Positions 57,123 through 64,000 of a stretch of DNA of 64,000 bases are shown here, in pieces. Each line of letters opens with the position of its first letter. Position 1 is the first letter of the stretch. This DNA is from Gracilaria domingensis (lineage: Eukaryota; Rhodophyta; Florideophyceae; Gracilariales; Gracilariaceae): contig VCMS01000250.1 in NCBI GenBank assembly GCA_022539475.1, positions 16,465 through 80,464 on the forward strand, written 5' to 3'. The notes beneath the pieces were generated by a model. It saw only the letters and a program-made list of their open reading frames with translations, was not told the origin of the DNA and made no database searches. The position numbers and the translations under genes were made by a program.

Positions 57123-59324
57123 ATGTCTCGGAAGCCCTCGGATGCGGAGCCTGCGATCACTCGCAGTCGTTCCCACGACGGTGGTGCTCCCGCCGATAGT
57201 CGACTTCCTTCGAGGATCCCGGTGCGCCCTGGATCGACCCTTGGCGTCAGGCCGTCCTCGAGGCTGTCCACCCAACCGGCACGCCGGACACTTCCGTTTT
57301 CCCCGTTGATTCCTCCTACGGATGGTGCTACTCCAGAAGCTCCGGTCGTTTCTGGCACAGCTCCCGCTGTTCAGGCTACGTCCGCTGCCGCGGTGCAACA
57401 ACCCCGTCGGGAGAAGATCAACAACACCCAGGGAATAACCCTGGAAGAGCAGGTTCGCATCTTGCGGGCTGCTCAGAATTCCCTTTTGGGAGCTCATGAT
57501 TCCCTCATGGGAGAGTTTAGGTCCCTTCGCGATGAGGTGAGGGCTGCTCCTGTGAAGGAAGTCGCAGAGGATCTCCGTATCCTACGGTCCGACGTCAACA
57601 CTGTGTTGGAATGTCTTGGAGGACCCGCTGCCTTCGTGGAAGGAGTTGAGACCCGATTCGATCGGATTCGAGAGCGTCTGGAGACGTTGGAAAAAGCTGC
57701 TATGGCAGGATTCAACACTCCGGCGGAGCCGGTTGCCGTGTCGCACCGCGACAAGCACACTGGTCGGGATAGGTCTCGCCGCAGGCGGAAGTTCAAGGAA
57801 GAAGACCAGGACTCGGACTCGTCAAGTACGTCGACTGACAACCCGGATGGCCCGGAAGGTTCCGACTCGTTGGACTCGTCCGAGGACGATCGTCGCGCCG
57901 GGCGCTATTTACGCTCAAAGCGGTCGTCGGCCTCCCATGGTGCCGTTCGAGCTCGTTCGAAAGGACGGAAACACTCCGGCCTTAAGGAGCTGAAGCCGAC
58001 AAACCCGATGTATCGGAAGTTATTGTCTTACCGGTACCACCGTTTGGAAAATTCCTCACTGGATCGTACACCCCGTGGAACGGGAAGAGTCAAGGATTGC
58101 ATCAAGCGCATGCAACTCTCTCTTCGTAACCAGAACTTTTCTGGAGAAGACCCAGTGTTGGTGCTTGATTTTCTTGCCCGCTTCGTAGCGGAAGCCGATA
58201 TTCTCGGAATGAATGAAGGCCAAGCGTACATCGCGTTACCGTATTTCTTACGTGGTGTGGCCGAGGACCAGTACAACTCCATGCGGAGCTCTTCACGGGC
58301 CTCCGAGGAGGGAGTTACCTGCTGGCCCGAAGCAGTTCAATACCTGCTGATGTCATACGCCACAAATGATGCTATTGGGAATGCCATACTCGCTTTGCGA
58401 GACACTCGTCAGCGTCAGGGAGAGACCGAAACCGATTACTCGGTACGCCTGAACAAGGCTTTCCACCGCAGAGGGAATGTCTACTCCGTCGGGGAACGCT
58501 GCACGATGTTCGTGGATGGGCTGGATCCTGCTATCAAGACCTTAGTCGCCCGCTACCGCGAGGATAAGCGGAAGGTTACCTACATCGAGTTGGTCCAATA
58601 CGCTCGAGCGGAAGGTGATGCACTACGTGCACGAGGCCCTAGTACTAGGATCAGGTCCGCCAAGGCGTTGATGATGGAGAACAAATCCCCATCTTTGTCG
58701 CTGATAGCGAATGAGGCCTCCCAACGGGAGTATGATAACGTGCAGCTTGCCCATGATGGGTTGGGTTCCATTCCAACGACCGAACTACCGTCGACAACGG
58801 ACGCTTCTTTCGACACGGCCCAAGACGGCACCCTGCTTTACGCAGATGCCAACCGTGTTCACGGACCTCGAATTCCGTACTCGAACGGAGCAACCCGTTT
58901 TCAACGGCCAGGATGGAAGGACACCCGACCTCGGGTGGGGTTCACCGATGCTCGGAATGCGGCCCCGCGTACGGGTGGTAGATTGGCAATCTGTCACCTC
59001 TGCTACACGCATGGTCACATCTCGCCCCAGTGTCTACTCTCCATGAGAGATATGGCCAAAGTTACGGTGAACTACGAGGCCCTCACTCCTGAGGAGAAGC
59101 AATCCGTCCCAATGACGTCGTATCTGCGTGCCAAGACGGACTTTTCACATGCCGTCACGACAGCTCCGCCACAACGGAATGCCCCCGCACAGCCGGTACG
59201 CCCTGCTCCACAGGTTGTTGCCGATCAAAACACCGCTCATGCGGGATCCCACGGCCAACGGGCCCATGCACTCGTTGCCGAGGAACCTGAGCAGCCGCCG
59301 CAGGCGGAAGCCCAGGGAAACTAA
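57123..59324 (+). CDS. gag: Gypsy-2 gag, 733 aa
   Basis: ATG at 57123. The N-terminal 100 residues are Pro/Ser/Thr-rich, followed by a coiled coil (LEEQVRILRAAQNSLLGAHD), an acidic-basic disordered region, and a helical capsid-like domain (VLDFLARFVAEADILGMNEG, LPYFLRGVAEDQYNSMR, RQGETETDYSVRLNKAFHRR, LVARYREDKRKVTYIELVQY), characteristic of retrotransposon gag. A single CCHC knuckle, CHLCYTHGHISPQC, lies near residue 622. It ends 188 bp before the pol ATG. No interior stop. It would package element RNA into particles. Confidence 0.9.
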   Translation: MSRKPSDAEPAITRSRSHDGGAPADSRLPSRIPVRPGSTLGVRPSSRLSTQPARRTLPFSPLIPPTDGATPEAPVVSGTAPAVQATSAAAVQQPRREKINNTQGITLEEQVRILRAAQNSLLGAHDSLMGEFRSLRDEVRAAPVKEVAEDLRILRSDVNTVLECLGGPAAFVEGVETRFDRIRERLETLEKAAMAGFNTPAEPVAVSHRDKHTGRDRSRRRRKFKEEDQDSDSSSTSTDNPDGPEGSDSLDSSEDDRRAGRYLRSKRSSASHGAVRARSKGRKHSGLKELKPTNPMYRKLLSYRYHRLENSSLDRTPRGTGRVKDCIKRMQLSLRNQNFSGEDPVLVLDFLARFVAEADILGMNEGQAYIALPYFLRGVAEDQYNSMRSSSRASEEGVTCWPEAVQYLLMSYATNDAIGNAILALRDTRQRQGETETDYSVRLNKAFHRRGNVYSVGERCTMFVDGLDPAIKTLVARYREDKRKVTYIELVQYARAEGDALRARGPSTRIRSAKALMMENKSPSLSLIANEASQREYDNVQLAHDGLGSIPTTELPSTTDASFDTAQDGTLLYADANRVHGPRIPYSNGATRFQRPGWKDTRPRVGFTDARNAAPRTGGRLAICHLCYTHGHISPQCLLSMRDMAKVTVNYEALTPEEKQSVPMTSYLRAKTDFSHAVTTAPPQRNAPAQPVRPAPQVVADQNTAHAGSHGQRAHALVAEEPEQPPQAEAQGN

Positions 59325-59512
59325 ACGAGGGAGTCTCCCTTTCGGGAGAGACGTCCTCAGGATCGAGGCTGTTGACGTCCGAGACGTCACCGCCTCGCTC
59401 CCCGGTGAAAATCCTTTCGAGGAGAGACGCCGCTGACGCGGATTCGGAACACCTTGGTGTTTTGCGTCGACCGTGAATACGGGTGAAGAATAACCGGGTC
59501 CCGGATAGAATC

Positions 59513-62500
59513 ATGGTGATGGCCAAGCGTAACTATAAGGTATACGCTGACCTTGGCCTTGACCCCCAGTTTATGGTGCGTTACCTGACTGTATTAGACA
59601 CAGGTGCAGGTCTGAACTTCATCGTTGAATCGCTCCTAACACCGCCATTGCGGGCTCGTATGCGCAGCGGCACTTTGCCGGACGTCGCAGATGCGAACAA
59701 CAACCCGTTATCAACGGTGGGAACAATCGGTTTGGTCGTGCGTTTGGGAACATATGTGGTGAAGGTCGACTTCATCGTGTGCCGGCCATTAGCTGCCCCA
59801 ATCATCTTGGGTTGTGACTATTGCGATAGGTTTGTCGATCCGATAAGACCCCGCCTCAGGCGTGTGGAACTGGAGGACGGTTCGTCCGTCCCTATTGTTC
59901 GTCGTCCGCTAAAGCGTGCGTCGAAGAAACATGTTCCTCTGCCTGCTGCGCAGGAATCTCAACCAGCTTCACGTGAGTCCACCAAGCTTCGCGTCGCTGC
60001 GTCGATCGCAATCCCGCCGGAGTCCCAAGTAATGGTGTCAGTTAATTCCCGCCAACACGGTCTTCGGGTTATTCAACCTCTTCCCTCGTTGTACGAGAAA
60101 TACCAACTCGCTGTCGCGAATGGTGTTATGCAAGTCACACCGGATACTCCGTTTCGGATACTTGTTGCCAACCTTGGCAGTACCCCCCAGTATCTGGTGA
60201 AGGACCAAGTCATTGGGTCTGTGACGCCGCACCCGCTCGCGATGCTCCCAACGAAGATGACGGCTGCCGATGTCCTCGGATTAGTTACCTCCGAAGAGGA
60301 CGACACCCCATCTAAGGAGGGGGAGGAAGCGGTTGTTTTCGCGGGTACAACTACCGTTGCAACGGAGAAGTTACCGGCTGACTCGGAAGCCAATCCTGTG
60401 TCAGGGACAGAAGAGGGCAAGCCCACGAGCTACGACAAGGTTGATCCCTTGAAGGCGCTCGAGGAACTTGATCTCGGTCATGTATCGGAGTCGCACCGTG
60501 AACGTCTGAGAGACATGTTACGGGAGTTTACCACAATGTGGGATGGCTATCTGGGAGAGATAAATGCAACAGAACACCGTATCGATTTGCTGCCGAATAC
60601 GCGTCCGATAGCGCAACCCCCTTACAGGGCAGGACCGAAGGCTCGGGAAGAAGAACAGTTCCAAGTGGATAAGATGCTCCGCGCAGGCGTGATTGAAAAC
60701 GCCCAGTCGCCATGGGCATCCCCAGTTGTACTGGCACTCAAAGCCGACGGAACCTGGAGGTTCTGTGTCGACCACCGCGGGCTTAATGCCGTGACGATCA
60801 GAGATACGTACCCCATCCCTCGTATGGACGAGTGAATCGATTCGCTCGGCAACGCTACCGTGTTCACGGCATTGGACGCCAATTGGAGATACTGGCAAGT
60901 TCCCGTTAGGGAGCAAGACCGCGATAAGACCGCGTTCGTTTGCCACTCGGGCAGTTACCGCTTCAAGCGGATGCCTTTCGGCTTAACCAGCGCCCCCGCT
61001 ACCTTCCAGCGTGCAATCGACATCTTGTTGAACCGCTTCAAGTGGCGGACTTGTCTCGTCTACCTTGACGATATTATCGTGTTCTCCAGTAACCTGGACG
61101 ACCATCTCGCCCATGTCAGGGACGTGATGACCACTCTGCGCAATGCAGGTATAACCCTCAAGCTGAGGAAGTGTGAATTCTTCACCGATACTGTCAAGTA
61201 TCTTGGACACATCATCCGTCCAGGACGGTTGATGATCGAGGAGGCTCGCGTCAAATCACTCGCCAAGGCGAAGGCACCGCGGACCCAAACGGAATTACGC
61301 TCCTTCTTAGGGCTGGTCAACGTCTACAGACGGTTCGTGCCGAACTTTTCGGACATTGCGGCTCCCTTAAACGCACTCTTGCGGAAAGGTCAGCCACCGA
61401 AACTGGACCCATTCACGCCCGCACAAGCGGAAGCATTTAACTCCTTAAAGGAGGCTGTCACATCAGCACCGATCTTATCGTTACCACAACCCGGCCTGCC
61501 GTTCTCTGTGGACACGGACTCAAGCGACCACCAAGTGGGATGCGCACTGTTCCAAACCACTCCTGAAGGAGAACGAAAGCCAATTGGTTATTGGTCACGT
61601 TCGCTGAACGTTCACGAACGGAACTACTCCGTTTCGGAGAAAGAGTGTCTCGCAGTTGTTTGGGCACTTTCTACTCTCCGCCACTATCTCTTGGGTGTGC
61701 ACTTTACCGTGTACACGGATCATTCCTCGTTGAGGTGGTTGATGAATATTTGCGATCCATCAGGCCGCCTCATGCGGTGGAGACTCCGCCTTGCGGAATT
61801 CGACTTCGAGGTGGTATACAAGAAGGGGACCCTGAACACTCAGGCCGACGCGTTGTCACGCTTACCCACTGATGGGGAGACTGTTGTTGCCGAAGACGGG
61901 AAATACCTTGCTTCGTCGTTGACGATAATAACCCGGAACCCCCGGAATGGCAGTTTGACAACTGGCCAGAAGACTGGGACGATATGGACGCTGACATTGA
62001 CGAACTGCTTGCTGCAGGCGAAAATGAGGCTGCAAAGCCCCTACCGGGGAATTTTGTCCCGGTAGCACCGGAAGAGATGATCCGAGAGCAACATGGAGAC
62101 CCGTTTTGCATCAGGGTCCGTGCCCGACTTAACGGTGGTGATACCCTCCCATTCGAGGTTAACGACATCGGCTACCTCGTGAGGACAGTCGAGTCACACC
62201 CACAAGTTGTGGTACCATACTCGTTGCAAACGAGGATCCTACACCTTTCGCATAACGCAAAGCTAGGCGGCCACGCAGGTGGAAGGAAACTGTACCTCAC
62301 TTTGAGGAAAGACTTCTACTGGCCCGCCATGGCGGTGGATTGTTACGCTACGGTGCGGTTCTGCACCGAGTGCGCGAAGAATCGCGTGAAACTCCGAAGG
62401 AATTCGAAAAAAGTGAAACTATTCCCTGCCAGGGCGCCGCTTGAATTTGTGGCAATCGATATCCTCGGACCATTGCTTACCACTCGGAGAGGTAACAAAT

Positions 62501-64000
62501 TTCTTCTCGTCATAACCGATCGGTTCTCGAAACTGGTTCGGACAGTACCTCTCAAGAGGATTACCGCATTCACAGTCTCGAAGGCATTTGCCACGCACTG
62601 GATCTTTGTGTACGGCCCTCCTGTGGAGTTATTATCCGATACCGGAAAGCAGTTCGCATCCCGGTTCTTCCAGGATGTTTGCCGCATCATGGACGTGAAA
62701 AATCTTTTCACAACCACTTACCATCCCCAGTGTAATGGGCAGGTTGAACGATATAACCGTACGATGCTGGCATCTCTCCGTTCTTACGTTGCTGACCACC
62801 CAAAAACATGGGACTTATACACTGACGCGTTAACCTTTGCGTATAACACGCAGGTGCACAGGACTACTGGTGTTTCCCCATTCGAACTGGTCTTGTCAAG
62901 GACACCCCCGCCTGTGGCGTTAGAATCACGAGCTACCTTGGGCAATTTCCCATCCGTGGGTGATTACCGCCAAAAATGGAAGGCGTCGCTAACGAAGTTA
63001 GTCTCCGCTGCCCGGAAGTCCATGGCAAAAGCCCAAGCCGCTTACAAGCGTGATTTTGACGCTCGCTTGCGAGGAAGAACCCCTGAACCACTTACTGTGG
63101 GTCACCGTGTCTTCGTACGGAAGGAACACTACAACCCTGAAAGGGATAAACGTCATAAGCTCTCGCCTGTGGCGGATGGACCCTTCCAGGTAATCTCGGT
63201 TACACCGGACACTGTGGTGGTACAAGTCGCTGACGCGCAGGAGCGGATCTCCCGCGACCGCGTGGTACTGGCCCCCCCACCCTCGTCGGAGGTTACCCCG
63301 TCTCGTACGGAACCCGTGTCTACGGACTCAACAACACCGGTACAACCGGAAACAAATGTGGTGTCAAGACCTTCAGTCTTGCCCCACCCCAACAGAGGCC
63401 TTACAGACCTCCCGGTGGAGTCTGATCACCCGACTGCGTCGGAAAACAATAGCCACACTGGCACCCCCGTTTCTACCCCATCGTTGGGTTCGCTAACCCG
63501 CGATCGGGGACGCTCTGCCACTCCCCACGCCGCTCCATCTAAGGAGGGGGAGGAGGATATCCGCTCTGCTGCTCCGACGTCGCGTCGTGAAAACAACCGT
63601 GCAGCACGGACTGGTCCGACATCTCCGGATGTTGCGATCAGTGAAGGGACCACGCGCTCGCAACGATCGCAACATACACCCGTCCACGGGAAGTCTACAC
63701 CGTCGCCGGTTGAGGGCACTCACGCAGAAGCGGAATCATTGAAGTCACAAGAAACTCGTGGTTTACCAGCCGCGCTGGGTCAAATGGAGTCGAATGATGT
63801 CGCCGGCATAAAGCTGACGTCGTTGGAACGAAGCCCTACTGGGGAAAGCGCAGCGACACCGCAACCCACCGCGCAACGCGATGCAGAAGGACCAGGAACC
63901 CTGGGAAGTACTGCGGAGCAGCCTCGAGCAGAAAAAAAAGGGACCCCAAGTGCCTCGGTATACACTGACACCACCGTTGGTGGAATGCCGGACGCTCCGG
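59513..64000 (+). pseudogene. pol: Gypsy-2 pol with one stop and one frameshift, partial
   Basis: ATG at 59513. Protease: LTVLDTGAGLNFI. RT: SPWASPVVLALKADGTWRFC, then TGA at 60833-60835 in the same register, continuing FTALDANWRYWQVP, MPFGLTSAPATFQRAID and the catalytic YLDDIIVF. RNase H: VDTDSSDHQVGCALFQ, YTDHSSLRWLM. Near 61920 the register shifts by one base; the integrase continues in the new frame with HNAKLGGHAGGRK, CTECAKN, VAIDILGP, LLSDTGKQF and CNGQVERYN. The tail after 63240 is Ser/Thr/Pro-rich and still open at the window edge. The TGA replaces a codon between GluAsp-rich and IleAsp residues, probably Cys. Confidence 0.9.

Larger units (their letters stand above)
56227..64000 (+). 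mobile_element. Gypsy-2: Ty3/Gypsy element, cut by the window edge
   Basis: 5' LTR 56227-57005, primer site at 57009, gag 57123-59324, pol 59513 onward with protease, RT, RNase H and integrase, still open at base 64000. Order and strand are as in Ty3/Gypsy. Damage: one TGA and one frameshift in pol, so this copy is probably inactive. It interrupts the Copia relic. The 3' LTR lies outside the window. Confidence 0.92.

Noticed and set aside
60833-60835. TGA in Gypsy-2 pol as selenocysteine or programmed read-through
   Set aside because: Single lesion in an element that also has a frameshift; ordinary decay is simpler.

Overview
This is a eukaryotic nuclear window: a compact, apparently intron-free gene island (about 25.3-53.0 kb) set between two blocks of nested transposable elements (1-24 kb and 53.4-64 kb). 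Nuclear genes with plastid roles (Tic20, a ClpS-like protein, a biotin-domain protein without the biotinylated lysine, a SOUL/DUF2358 protein), the lack of recognisable introns, and very short intergenic gaps beside LTR-rich repeats suggest a red alga, perhaps a florideophyte such as Chondrus. That assignment is an inference, not something I could test.

Left repeat block. 1-2.1 kb is a Plavaka-type transposase relic that runs off the left edge. 2.4-3.9 kb is a run of foldback hairpins and a duplicated 340-bp unit. 4.7-10.8 kb is a decayed large DNA transposon with an acidic ORF, a 665-codon core ORF, a PD-(D/E)XK-nuclease-like segment and a piggyBac-like tail; it is split by a 2.2-kb solo LTR with a 5-bp target duplication. 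A DDE (DDE_Tnp_4/Harbinger-like) transposase relic is split into 11.6-12.2 kb and 23.5-23.8 kb by a complete 11.3-kb Gypsy element (Gypsy-1, 12204-23525, minus strand). The upstream LTR of Gypsy-1 carries a nested 859-bp solo LTR.

Gene island. In order: SOUL/DUF2358 protein (+), NDPK/Dpy-30/UMP-CMP-kinase fusion (+), splicing factor MFAP1 (-) divergent from a ClpS-like protein (+), two 5'-truncated LINE tails (-), beta-mannosidase (-) divergent from a DUF2358 protein (+), a BADC-like protein (+) convergent with Tic20 (-), dihydrouridine synthase DusA (+, divergent from Tic20), a KNL2/M18BP1-like centromere protein (+) convergent with presenilin (-), a MYND protein (+), a basic disordered protein (-), an inverted 626-bp copy of the presenilin 3' half (+), and a small MYND protein (-). 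About 35.7-42.3 kb is extremely GC-rich, and both edges of that zone fall inside genes.

Right repeat block. A broken Copia element (53.4-56.2 kb, minus) carries its own solo LTR and is cut by a second Gypsy element (Gypsy-2, plus strand, LTR 56227-57005, gag, pol) that runs off the right edge.

Together, the host genes point to plastid protein import and proteolysis, plastid fatty-acid synthesis control, nucleotide metabolism, splicing, CENP-A loading and gamma-secretase proteolysis. Nothing suggests an operon-like functional unit.
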